Source: Bradyrhizobium rifense (GTDB taxonomy: Bacteria; Pseudomonadota; Alphaproteobacteria; Rhizobiales; Xanthobacteraceae). Taken from it: a stretch of 64,000 nt of DNA. The DNA lies in the NCBI RefSeq assembly GCF_008123425.1, contig NZ_VSSS01000051.1:1-64000 (forward strand). The letters run 5' to 3'. Positions 16,944-25,838 of the stretch are shown here, piece after piece. Both the position numbers and the translations under genes were made by a program. The notes under the pieces are model-generated. The model worked only from the letters and a program-made list of their open reading frames with translations. It was not told the DNA's origin and did not search any database. Position 1 is the stretch's first letter. Every line of letters starts with the position of its first letter.

Positions 16944-18664
16944 ATGAATAGTATGCGTGGTGAGAACCAGCCGACCCAGCTCGTAATCCATAATGACGAC
17001 GACACCCCAGACCAGTTCTTGATGGATTTGCTCCGTCAGGTTTTCGGCAAATCGGAGCGCGAAGCGACCGCGCTGATCACTCGGATCGAGCAGAAGGAAA
17101 GAGCAGTTTGCGGGCCTTACCCGCAATCGGTCGCGGAAGCCCTTTTCAAATCCGCGCAACAATCCATCGGCCTGGCCGGCCACAAACTGCAGGTCACGCT
17201 CGAGGCGATCAAGACCCCTTGCGAACTCTGCGGCAAGCCCGAGGGACAGACGGATGTTCGGATCGGCAACCGCACGATCTGGCTGTGCAGCGAATGCATC
17301 CGTGCGGCCGATGAGCCCGCAAGCGAACAAGAAGAGAATTTCGACTTTGGTTGCGACGTCCTTGACTGGCACTTTGCCGGCACCGCGCGCAGCAAACTCG
17401 TGACCACGATCCGCCAATTTCCCGGCCACATGCGGGTCGATGTCCAGGCCGCGATCGACCGTCTCTTCGGGAAAGCCATCCGGTTGTTCGGGCTGAACGA
17501 GGAGCAGCGCTACGAAACGCTGTCGATTTCGCGACTCCTCAAGAGCGGCCGATATGCGGTCGCGATTGCCCCGCTGCAATATTCCGACGTCGACGTCGGC
17601 GAGAAGAGCCCGGTCAAGTGTCTGGATAACGGACTGTGGCTATGTGAGCAGGATCATCTCCGCTATGCGGTCTTGCTCTGCGCACACCGCGAATACAGTC
17701 GCGAGCCGGGAATTCGGATCGAGATCCTGGTGCCATCGGGCTCGGCAGGTGCGGCCTTGGTCCAGCAATGTTTCAGCGAGTTGGAAGAAGCCGTCCAGGC
17801 CGCACGGACCTATCGCGGCAAGATCCTGTCGCTCGATGCCGACTCCGACTATCGCGGGCGCTCGCGCGGCATCACCGTGCATCGATTACCGCAGGTCGCG
17901 CGCAACGATGTGATCCTGCCTGAGCAGACCCTGCGGCTGCTCGATCGCAATGTGCTGACCTTCGTCGGCACCCGCGATCAATTGCGCCGGCTTGGCCAGT
18001 CGACGCGCAAGGGCATCCTGCTGTATGGGCCACCGGGCACCGGCAAGACCCACACGATCCGCTATCTCGCGACACATTTGCCCGGTCATACGACGCTGAT
18101 CATCACCGCGGAGCAGATCGGTCTGCTCGGCGCCTATATATGAGCCTCGCGCGGCTGCTGCAGCCGTCGATGGTGGTGATCGAGGACGTCGATCTCATCG
18201 CCCGCGACCGCGACGACATGGGGCCGTGCGAGGAATCCATGCTGAACAAGCTGCTCAACGAGATGGACGGACTGAAGGAGGACGCAGACATCCTGTTCGT
18301 CCTGACCACCAACCGGCCGGAGGATCTCGAAGGCGCCCTTGCGGGCCGCCCCGGCCGCATCGACCAGGCGATCGAAGTGCCGCTCCCCGACGAGCCTGGC
18401 CGCGGCAAGCTGGTCCGGCTCTACGGCAAGGGACTGCCGCTCGACGATGCGGTCATCACTGAGGCGGCACGCCGCAGCGAGGGCACGAGCTGCGCGTTCA
18501 TCAAGGAGTTGATGCGGCGGCTGGCGCAGGCGAGCCTGGCGCGCGACGGCGGCAACTCGGTGACGTCAGCCGATATCGACGAAGCCCTCGACGACATGCT
18601 GTTCTCTGGCGGTCGGCTCAATGCGCAATTGCTCGGTGGCGCACAGGCGATGGCGGCGGGGTAA
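16944..18664 (+). pseudogene. ClpS-like/zinc-finger/AAA+ fusion ATPase, frame broken at 18135-18141
   Basis: Three modules can be read. Residues about 12-88 form a ClpS-like domain (HNDDDTP at 16-22 and AVCGPY at 54-59). Residues 93-118 form a ClpX-type C4 zinc finger (CELC ... CSEC). After a middle region of about 240 residues comes a classic-clade AAA+ module with Walker A GPPGTGKT (362-369). The first frame stops at 18143; the rest of the AAA+ module (Walker B VVIEDVD, sensor LTTNRPE, arginine-finger region AGRPGRIDQ) continues from the ATG at 18140 in another frame. Removing two bases from TATATAT at 18135-18141 restores GAYMSLARLLQP and matches the family spacing as I remember it. ClpS position His66 is Glu49 here. 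AGGAGA precedes the ATG. It may be a true two-base slip, a sequencing error, or a split gene coupled by ATGA. Confidence 0.82.
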
Positions 18665-18697
18665 ATTTACTGCCATCGCGCCCTGATCGCATTGTCC

Positions 18698-20359
18698 CTA
18701 CCGTGCGCAGCTGAAGCTCGCCGCCGCCGTCACCGGACCGCTCTTGTAGTGCGGCCAACCCGGCCAGCGGCACAACGGCATCGCGCGCGTCACCGCGAAT
18801 GACGGTGCCTCGACCTTCTGCTCGGTGACTTCGAGATCGCCGGGCGCCGTTCCCTTCTCGACCCAGTCGACCAGCGCGGTCAGCATGTCGACATTGGCGG
18901 GTGCGCCGGAGCCGACATGGTCGACGCCGGGCGCGGTGTAGAGCCGCGCGAACTCGGCGGTCTCGGCCTTGCCGAGCTTGCGCTCGACACTCTCGAAATA
19001 GCGGATGCCGGCATAGGGGCTTTGCGCGTAGTCCGCCATGTGCTCGAGCATGATCAGCCGGCCGCCGCGGGCGCGGAACCGGCTGAGATCGGGATCGGTC
19101 GAATCCATCAGGCTCGACACTTCGAGCAGCCGCGCCTTGTGGTCCTCAACCTTGTAGGTGGTGACGTCGAGCTTGGGGTCGCGCGCGAAAACGTATTGAA
19201 TCCCGCCGGCACCATAGATCCAGGCGATGCCGTTGTTGGGCGCAGGCGGCTGCGCCGGCGGCGCGGCGCCGAGCCACCACGCCATCCAGCCGCCGGTCGG
19301 CCCGATCGCCGGCGTGTCCTCGCCCGACACGCCCCAGCCCGGATAGTCGTCGAGACCATTGGCGAGCGTGAACGGGAATTTGTAGGTGGCATGAAGCGTG
19401 TCGACCGCCTTGATCTGCGCGTCGGTGAGGCACTGATCGCTGCTCTTGCCGTCGGCGCAACGCAACGTCTCGACCTTGAACGCCGCCTTGCAAGCGACGG
19501 GGTCCTGCACCAGCGCATCGTCGGATCCATCCGCCTTGTCGCAGGCCGCTCGCACGGCATCGCCCACGAGCTTGACCTGCGCCGGATTGATCCAGCCCTC
19601 GCCCATGGTGACGAGGCCGGAGCGCGTGCCCGCATGCTGCAGGCCGACCCAGTTGATGACGGGCACGCGCGCAAAGATCCCGTCGAAATCGTCGGGGTAG
19701 CGCTGCGCCATGGTCAGGCCTTCGCGGCCGCCTTCGGACGAGCCCATGAAGTACATCTTGTCCGGCTTCTTGCCGTAGGCTTGCTGCATCACCACGACCG
19801 CGGCGTCGCGCACCTTCTTGTAGGCACGATAGGCAAAATTCTCGAACGCTTCGTCGTTGAGCGCGAACAGCTGTGGCGGCTCGCCCGGCTTGGATTCATG
19901 TCCCGAATCTGTGCCATAGGTAACAAAACCGCGCGCAAGTGGCGACGGCTTGTCGAAGGGATAGGCCGGCGGCAAACCGAGGCCGGTGATCAGCACGCCG
20001 TTGAAGCCGCCGCCGCCATATTGCACCGAGCGCCCGTTCCATTCGACGGGCAGATTGACCTGGAATTTGACCGGCGGCGCCTTGGGATCGACAGGCTCGA
20101 TATGGCCGAGCACCTTGCAGAAGACGGGATTGGCCGGCGTGACGCGCCCCGACGGCGTCGGTCCGCGCTCGGCGACAGCGAGCTGAGACGCTGTCTGCAA
20201 CGTCGCGGCGTCGATCTTGACGGAATCGGTACCGCCGGCGAGACCTTTGCAGACGGTATCCGCGTCCTCTGCCAGCGTTGCCGCGAACGCGCCGGTCGCG
20301 CTCAGCACTGCTGCCGTCCCCACCAGCCATGCGCACAGTCTTGCCCTAATGAGCGTCAT
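18698..20359 (-). CDS. Tannase/feruloyl esterase family alpha/beta hydrolase
   Basis: Exported esterase of about 553 residues with a signal peptide near residues 1-26 (IRARLCAWLVGTAAVLSATG). The nucleophile elbow is GSSEGGREGL; a DDYPGWGVSGED stretch and APGVDHVGSG supply candidate Asp and His of the triad. The family (PF07519) cleaves ester bonds of plant phenolics such as gallate or ferulate esters. The start is the ATG at 20359, with GTGGAA upstream; the open frame extends 16 codons further. It lies about 100 bases after the GntP-type permease on the same strand, suggesting uptake of a released acid, but this is only contextual. Confidence 0.9.
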   Translation of the reverse strand: MTLIRARLCAWLVGTAAVLSATGAFAATLAEDADTVCKGLAGGTDSVKIDAATLQTASQLAVAERGPTPSGRVTPANPVFCKVLGHIEPVDPKAPPVKFQVNLPVEWNGRSVQYGGGGFNGVLITGLGLPPAYPFDKPSPLARGFVTYGTDSGHESKPGEPPQLFALNDEAFENFAYRAYKKVRDAAVVVMQQAYGKKPDKMYFMGSSEGGREGLTMAQRYPDDFDGIFARVPVINWVGLQHAGTRSGLVTMGEGWINPAQVKLVGDAVRAACDKADGSDDALVQDPVACKAAFKVETLRCADGKSSDQCLTDAQIKAVDTLHATYKFPFTLANGLDDYPGWGVSGEDTPAIGPTGGWMAWWLGAAPPAQPPAPNNGIAWIYGAGGIQYVFARDPKLDVTTYKVEDHKARLLEVSSLMDSTDPDLSRFRARGGRLIMLEHMADYAQSPYAGIRYFESVERKLGKAETAEFARLYTAPGVDHVGSGAPANVDMLTALVDWVEKGTAPGDLEVTEQKVEAPSFAVTRAMPLCRWPGWPHYKSGPVTAAASFSCAR

Positions 20360-20456
20360 CGTTTCCACCCGGCTTTCTCGGTTTTTACGTTCTGCAGTTG
20401 GCCGCATTCAAAGCGACCTTCACGGGCGCGTCAATTCATTGACATTTGTATCCAGG

Positions 20457-21911
20457 TTAGAACGATCCCAGCGCACTACCCAGCGCAATCACGACCACCA
20501 GCGCCAGCAGCGACGTCACGATGCCCACCATCACGATGTCCAGATAGCTGTCGCGATGGGTCAGGCCGCAGATCGCGAGCAGGCTGACCACCGCACCATT
20601 GTGCGGCAGGATGTCCAGCGTCCCCGAGCCGATCACCGCCACGCGGTGCATCAGCGCGAGGTCGATGCCGGTGCGCGCGGCGAGCTCGACATAGGTCTGG
20701 CCGAGCGCGTCCAGCGCAATGGTCAGGCCGCCCGACGCCGAGCCGGTCAGCGCCGCCAGGATGTTGGTCGCGACCGCGAGCGAGACCAGCGGACCGCCTT
20801 CGATCGCGAGTACCCATTCGCGCACCAGCGCGAACGCAGGCAGCGAAGCAACGACCGCACCGAATCCAACAAGGCTCGCGACGCTGAACGCCGGCAGCAC
20901 CGACGCATTGGCGCCGGCATCCATGGTCTGCCGCAATGCCGGCAGCCGCGCCCAGTTCAGCGCGATGGTCGTGAGGATCGCCGCGGTCAAGGCGACCGCG
21001 ACCGACCACACGCCCGCGACGGCGGCGAGCGACGTCTCGCCAAAGCGTTGCTCGGCGAGATAGGCGACGTCGAGCCGCGGCAGCACCACGAGGGACATCA
21101 CGAGGTTGACGGCCACGACGACGATAAGCGGCAGGACGGCACTCAGGACCGGTGACGGCTGATCGGTGCGATGACCGTGCTGCATTTCCGCCGGATCGAA
21201 CTCCCGTGCCGTCGTCGCGCGTTCACGCACGAGCTCGTCGGCGGCGGCGCGCTCGGTCACATCCTCGACGTCATCGCCGTAGCCTTCCCCGGCACGGCGA
21301 GCCTTGGCTTCGGCGCGATGCAGCCACCACAATCCCGTGCTTAGCATGATGAGAGAGGCGATGATGCCGAGGCCCGGCGCGGCAAAGGGCGTCGTCCCGA
21401 AGAACGGCATCGGGATCGCATTCTGGATCGACGGCGTGCCGGGCAAGGCCGACATGGTGAAGGTCGACGTCCCCAACACGATCGCAGCCGGAATCAGCCG
21501 GCGCGGAATCGCGGCGGCACGAAACAGCGAACGTGCCATCGGGACGATGACGAAGAACGCGACGAACAGGCTGACGCCGCCATAGGTGACCAGCGCGCCG
21601 GCCAGCACGACCGCGAGGATCACGCGGCGCTCGCCGAGACGCTTGGCCATGAAGACGGCGACCGACGTCACCGCGCCGCTGTCGTCCATCAATTTGCCGA
21701 AGACGGCGCCGAGCAGGAAGATCGGGAAGAACTGCGCCAGAAATCCCGCGGCATTCACCATGAAAACCTGTGTCAGATTCGCCAGCAGCGGCTCGCCGCC
21801 AAACAGCGCAGCAACGAGCGCGGCAACCGGCGCGAGCAGCAGCACGCTCCAGCCGCGAAAGGCAAACAGGACGAGCAGGCCGAGCCCGACGAACAGGCCA
21901 AGAAGCCCCAT
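20457..21911 (-). CDS. GntP-family (gluconate-type) permease
   Basis: Integral membrane transporter of 484 residues with about 12 hydrophobic segments. The GntP-like signatures are present: FPIFLLGAVFGKLMDDSGA, LVTYGGVSLFVAFFVIVPMA, TMSALPGTPSIQNAIP, and near the C-terminus LTGSASGGLTIALDALG with VIGSGTLDILPHNGAVV. These proteins import hydroxy or keto acids with protons. It starts four bases from the patatin stop, so the two are likely co-transcribed. The substrate is not deducible. Confidence 0.88.
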   Translation of the reverse strand: MGLLGLFVGLGLLVLFAFRGWSVLLLAPVAALVAALFGGEPLLANLTQVFMVNAAGFLAQFFPIFLLGAVFGKLMDDSGAVTSVAVFMAKRLGERRVILAVVLAGALVTYGGVSLFVAFFVIVPMARSLFRAAAIPRRLIPAAIVLGTSTFTMSALPGTPSIQNAIPMPFFGTTPFAAPGLGIIASLIMLSTGLWWLHRAEAKARRAGEGYGDDVEDVTERAAADELVRERATTAREFDPAEMQHGHRTDQPSPVLSAVLPLIVVVAVNLVMSLVVLPRLDVAYLAEQRFGETSLAAVAGVWSVAVALTAAILTTIALNWARLPALRQTMDAGANASVLPAFSVASLVGFGAVVASLPAFALVREWVLAIEGGPLVSLAVATNILAALTGSASGGLTIALDALGQTYVELAARTGIDLALMHRVAVIGSGTLDILPHNGAVVSLLAICGLTHRDSYLDIVMVGIVTSLLALVVVIALGSALGSF

Positions 21912-21914
21912 GCC

Positions 21915-22934
21915 TCAGCACTCCGCCAGGAGGACATCGAGATCGGCGGTCGATTGCCGGCCGATATCCGCACCGTGTTCGGCGAGGAACGCCTCCGCCG
22001 CCGTGCGGCCCTCGGCGCGTAGCATCGAGACGAATTCCCATTCCGCATTGAGTTTCGACGATGACCCGAATTTCGCCAGCATGTCGCTCTTGACGCGATG
22101 TGTCCGCATTTTCGCCCAGCGCGCGCCCTCGCCGCTGCCGGGATCGGCGGCCTGGCGCAGCAGCGCGATCATGCGCAGCTCCTTCATCAGCGGTGAGTTG
22201 AAGGAGATCTCGTTGAGACGGTTGAGGATCTCCGCGGCCGTCCGCGGCTCCTCCAGCCGCTCGGTCGGATTGATCTGGACGAGGATGGTGTCGTGCGCGT
22301 CGCTCTCGCGGACCAGCGGCGTGATGGTCGGGTTGCCGGCATAACCGCCGTCCCAATAGGGCTCGCCATCGATCTCGATCGCGCGGAACATGGTCGGCAG
22401 GCAGGCCGACGCCAGCAGCACGTCCGCCGTGATCTCGGCGTTGCGGAAGATCCGGCCGCGGCCGGTGCGCACCCGCGTCGCGGTGATGAAGAGCTGGATC
22501 GGCGAGCGCGCGAGCCGCTCGAAATCGATGCTCTCGGCCAGCACTGCGCGCAACGGATTGTAACCGGTCGGATTGAGATCGTAGGGCGACAGCACCCGCG
22601 ACATCAGGTCGGTCAGGATGTAGAAGGGCGACGTATCGAGCGTCCAGCGCCCCATCAACCGGTCGAGCGGCGAACGCTGCAGCGGGCTGAAGGCTGCGGC
22701 CTTCGAAACGCGGCGCCAATATTGTTCCAGCGCATCACGCGCGCCTTCGGCTCCGCCGGCCGTCCAGCCATCCGCGAGCACCGCCGCGTTCATCGCGCCT
22801 GCGGAGGTTCCGGAGATCGCGGCGATCGTCAGCCACTTTTCCTCCAGCAGGCGGTCGAGCACACCCCAGGAGAAGGCGCCATGCGAACCGCCGCCCTGAA
22901 GCGCGAGATCAATCAGTACGGCGTCCCGTTCCAT
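21915..22934 (-). CDS. Patatin-like phospholipase
   Basis: Cytoplasmic acyl hydrolase of about 339 residues with a complete Ser-Asp dyad site. The oxyanion hole is GGGSHGAF (about residues 14-21), the nucleophile elbow is GTSAGAMNA, and the catalytic Asp lies in WDGGYAGNP. I use the ATG at 22934; a GTG three codons earlier is possible. The patatin family covers phospholipases A and acyl-ester hydrolases, and some bacterial members belong to PHB or lipid turnover. It is the first gene of the patatin-permease unit. Confidence 0.9.
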   Translation of the reverse strand: MERDAVLIDLALQGGGSHGAFSWGVLDRLLEEKWLTIAAISGTSAGAMNAAVLADGWTAGGAEGARDALEQYWRRVSKAAAFSPLQRSPLDRLMGRWTLDTSPFYILTDLMSRVLSPYDLNPTGYNPLRAVLAESIDFERLARSPIQLFITATRVRTGRGRIFRNAEITADVLLASACLPTMFRAIEIDGEPYWDGGYAGNPTITPLVRESDAHDTILVQINPTERLEEPRTAAEILNRLNEISFNSPLMKELRMIALLRQAADPGSGEGARWAKMRTHRVKSDMLAKFGSSSKLNAEWEFVSMLRAEGRTAAEAFLAEHGADIGRQSTADLDVLLAEC

Positions 22935-23044
22935 GGCGGACACTCACACAACTGAAGCTCAAATTCGACGCGATTTATCGTACGCCGAAGACGACGGCAG
23001 TCTAGAGAGCTTAGGCCGCGTAATGCAACCGGAACGTGACGGCT

Positions 23045-23112
23045 CTAGACTCTAGTTTTGACGCGTTTTCTTTACGCGAACCGGTGTCCACTTCGCTCGA
23101 AAACGCTCTAGT
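23045..23112. repeat. Bradyrhizobium-type intergenic palindromic repeat
   Basis: A hairpin-forming element with arms GCGTTTTC (23063-23070) and GAAAACGC (23099-23106), an inner CGCGAACCGG-CACTTCGCTCG core, and CTCTAG on both flanks. I remember close copies scattered through Bradyrhizobium intergenic regions. The serA stop codon lies in its right flank, so the repeat forms the 3-prime end of the serA transcript and could act as a terminator or RNA-stability hairpin. Copy number cannot be checked here. Confidence 0.6.
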
Positions 23113-24352
23113 GCTCGAATATCAGCCTCGCGCCGACCGTGCCTTCGAGCGCGCGGATCTGCGTCAGCAGCGCACCCGAATCCTGACCGCCGAGATCGGC
23201 GTCCAGCACGACGTAGCCGAGGTCGCCGGCGGTCTCCAGATATTGCGCGGCGATGTTGATGTCGCGCTGGAGGAACACCTCGTTCAGCCGGCGCAGCATG
23301 CCCGGCACGTTGCGATGGACGTGGCTGAAACGCACGCCGGAGGGACGCAAATGCAGCTGCACCTCCGGGAAATTCACCGCGCCCATCGTCGATCCCGTGA
23401 TGAAATAGTCGACCAGCTTGCGCGCGACCTCGCCGCCGATGCGCTCCTGCGCCTCTTCGGTCGAGCCGCCGACATGCGGCGTGAGGATGACGTTGCCGAG
23501 GCCCTGCATCGGGCTCTTGAAGCGCTCCGCGTTCGAGGACGGCTCGACCGGAAACACGTCAATGGCGGCACCGGCGATGTGGCCGTCACGCAGCGCGCCT
23601 GCGAGCGCATCGAGATCGACCACGGTGCCGCGGCTATTGTTGATCAGGAACGAGCCCGGCTTCATCGCCCGCAGCTCGTTCTCGCCGATCATGCCGGCGG
23701 TCTCCGGCGTCTCCGGCACATGCAGGCTGACGACGTCGCTCTGCGCCAGCAGCTCTTCCAGCTTGTCGACCGGCTCGGTGTTGCCATGGCGAAGCTTGTC
23801 GGTGCGATCGTAATAGATCACCCGCATGCCCATGGCTTCGGCCAGCGTCGAGAGCTGCGAGCCGATATTGCCGTAGCCGATGATGCCAAGCGTGCGGCCG
23901 CGCACCTCGCGGCTGCCGGTCGCGGATTTGTCCCAGCCACCGTCATGGGCCGACACCGAGCGCGGAAAGATCTGCCGCAGCAGCATCACGATCTCGCCGA
24001 TCACGAGCTCGGCGACGCTGCGCGTGTTGGAGAACGGCGCGTTGAACACGGGAATGCCGCGCTTGCGCGCTGCCAGCAGGTCGACCTGGTTGGTGCCGAC
24101 ACTGAAGCAGCCGACCGCGAGCAGCCCGTCGGCGGCCTCCAGCACCTCGTCGGTGATCTGGGTGCGCGAGCGGATACCGAGCAGCGAGACACCCTTGAGC
24201 GCCTGGCGCAGCGCCTCGCCATCCAGCGCCTTGGTCAGGCGCTCGACATTGGTGAAGCCCGCGCTCCTGAACAGATCCACAGCGCTGTCGTTGACACCTT
24301 CAAGCAGCAGCGCCTTCGCGCTCCGCTCAGGGCTTTGGCCTGGGGCTGGCAT
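23108..24352 (-). CDS. serA: D-3-phosphoglycerate dehydrogenase SerA
   Basis: First enzyme of serine synthesis, oxidising 3-phosphoglycerate with NAD. The 414-residue length from the ATG at 24352 matches the E. coli-type enzyme (about 410). GGAGA precedes this ATG; the frame is open 57 codons further upstream but is non-homologous. The Rossmann motif is GIIGYGNIGSQL, the catalytic Arg lies in NNSRGTVVD, and the His lies in LTPHVGGSTEEAQ. A single C-terminal ACT domain (about residues 340-414) suggests serine feedback inhibition. Some members of this class also oxidise 2-hydroxyglutarate. Confidence 0.93.
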   Translation of the reverse strand: MPAPGQSPERSAKALLLEGVNDSAVDLFRSAGFTNVERLTKALDGEALRQALKGVSLLGIRSRTQITDEVLEAADGLLAVGCFSVGTNQVDLLAARKRGIPVFNAPFSNTRSVAELVIGEIVMLLRQIFPRSVSAHDGGWDKSATGSREVRGRTLGIIGYGNIGSQLSTLAEAMGMRVIYYDRTDKLRHGNTEPVDKLEELLAQSDVVSLHVPETPETAGMIGENELRAMKPGSFLINNSRGTVVDLDALAGALRDGHIAGAAIDVFPVEPSSNAERFKSPMQGLGNVILTPHVGGSTEEAQERIGGEVARKLVDYFITGSTMGAVNFPEVQLHLRPSGVRFSHVHRNVPGMLRRLNEVFLQRDINIAAQYLETAGDLGYVVLDADLGGQDSGALLTQIRALEGTVGARLIFEH

Positions 24353-24533
24353 AGAATCTCCATGAATGGCGGCTTTGCCGCAGCTCATAAACCGCGGACG
24401 ACGCACAGCACAATAGGGTTTGGATATGGGATTTCGCTTCGCTCCGTCCAGATCACGCCCTAAAAGCATACCGAACCGGCCGGAAAATACGCCTGATGCG
24501 ACCGTACAACTCCGGTGGATCAACCCGGCCGCT

Positions 24534-25766
24534 TCAGATCACATAGAACCCGTGCGTGCCATCACGGCGGAGCTGGTCGACGAGGCCGTATTCCCAGTCG
24601 AGATAAGCTTGCATCGCGCGCTCGGCGATGTCGGTTCCTTCATAGGGGCGACGGTAGCGATGCGCCGGATCTGGCTTCGGCAGCACCAGCGGCGGGCTGA
24701 CCTCGAGCGTGCCGGCATAGCCGCCTTCGAGCACATAGACCTCCCAGCCCATCTGCGCGAGCCAGGACGCCGTGATGTCGGCGCGCACGCCCTTGTCGTC
24801 GGTCAGGAGGATGCGCGCACCGCGCACCGGCGCGGCCATGTCGGTCTCCTGCACGAGCTGGCCGCCGGGATAGTGGCGGAAGCCCGGGATATGACCGGCC
24901 GCATATTCCTCCGCGTCGCGCACGTCGAAGCGATAGAGCGTGCGGCTGGTCTCACCGACCAGCGCCGACATCTCGTTCGCGCCGATATGGCGGACACCGG
25001 CGTGATAGGCGACGTCGCGAGCATTGGCCGGTCCGCCCTCGAACGATCCGATCGCGCCACGCCGGTCAGCCCCATGAGCCAGCGTGTGACGCGCCAGCGT
25101 CCAGCCGATCGTGCCGTTGCGCAGCGCCCGCACCTTGTTGGGCACACCGGCGTTGATCAGCGACTGAGTGCCGATGATCGAGCGGGTGCGGCCGGCGCAA
25201 TTGACGATGATGGTGGTGTCGGGATCGGGCGCAGCCTGGCCGGCGCGCAGCACCAGCTCCGCACCGGGCACGCTGACCGAGCCCGGAATGTTCATGGTCG
25301 CATATTCGTCGAACCGACGAACGTCGAGGATGGCGATATTGGCCTTGTCAGCGATCAATTTCGCCACTTCGTCGGCGCTGAATGACGGCGTGTGGCGGCG
25401 TGCCTCGACCAGTTCGCCAAACGCCTTGGAATAGGAGTTGACGTCTTCGAACACCTCATAGCCCGCCGCGCGCCAGGCTTTCAGCCCGCCATCGAGCGCA
25501 CGGACATTGCTGTAGCCGAGTGCCGCGAGCCGTTCGGCACCTGCCGCAACCAGCCCCTCGCCGTCATCGAAGAGCACGACCGGCGCATCCTTGCGCGGCA
25601 GCCGCACCGCAGCTTCGATCGCGATCCGGTCCACCGCAATGTTGGCCGCGAACAGCGGATGGCCGGTGGCGAAGGCGGCCTCGTGCCTGAGATCGAGCAG
25701 CGCGATCTCCTCGCGCAACAGCAGCGCGCGGCGGATATCGGCGGGGGTGACGGTCGAAAGCTTCAT
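24534..25766 (-). CDS. Triple-rhodanese-domain protein, one active-site cysteine
   Basis: The 410-residue protein has three rhodanese-like modules. The first (about 1-105) has LFDDGEG at the active-site loop with no Cys. The second (about 125-225) has the catalytic loop CAGRTRS with C190. The third (about 265-375) has LLTDDKGVRAD, again without Cys. Thus only the middle domain can form a persulfide; the flanking ones are probably structural or regulatory. It may move sulfur from thiosulfate or mercaptans to an acceptor. It lies upstream of serA on the same strand, 181 bases away, with no sign of a shared operon beyond orientation. Confidence 0.88.
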   Translation of the reverse strand: MKLSTVTPADIRRALLLREEIALLDLRHEAAFATGHPLFAANIAVDRIAIEAAVRLPRKDAPVVLFDDGEGLVAAGAERLAALGYSNVRALDGGLKAWRAAGYEVFEDVNSYSKAFGELVEARRHTPSFSADEVAKLIADKANIAILDVRRFDEYATMNIPGSVSVPGAELVLRAGQAAPDPDTTIIVNCAGRTRSIIGTQSLINAGVPNKVRALRNGTIGWTLARHTLAHGADRRGAIGSFEGGPANARDVAYHAGVRHIGANEMSALVGETSRTLYRFDVRDAEEYAAGHIPGFRHYPGGQLVQETDMAAPVRGARILLTDDKGVRADITASWLAQMGWEVYVLEGGYAGTLEVSPPLVLPKPDPAHRYRRPYEGTDIAERAMQAYLDWEYGLVDQLRRDGTHGFYVI

Positions 25767-25838
25767 GGCATGAACCTTGGTGGGCAGGCCATGGGCTTGT
25801 GAACGATTGCGGCGGACTTGGCTAGCCTTCCCGCCTGA

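Noticed and set aside
18140..18664. Second AAA+ half as an independent gene of an operon
   Set aside because: It lacks Walker A and begins mid-domain; a slip in the fusion gene explains it better, though coupled translation is not excluded.
18917..20587. 556-codon plus-strand frame
   Set aside because: Antisense to the tannase-family gene, which has a signal peptide and catalytic motifs.
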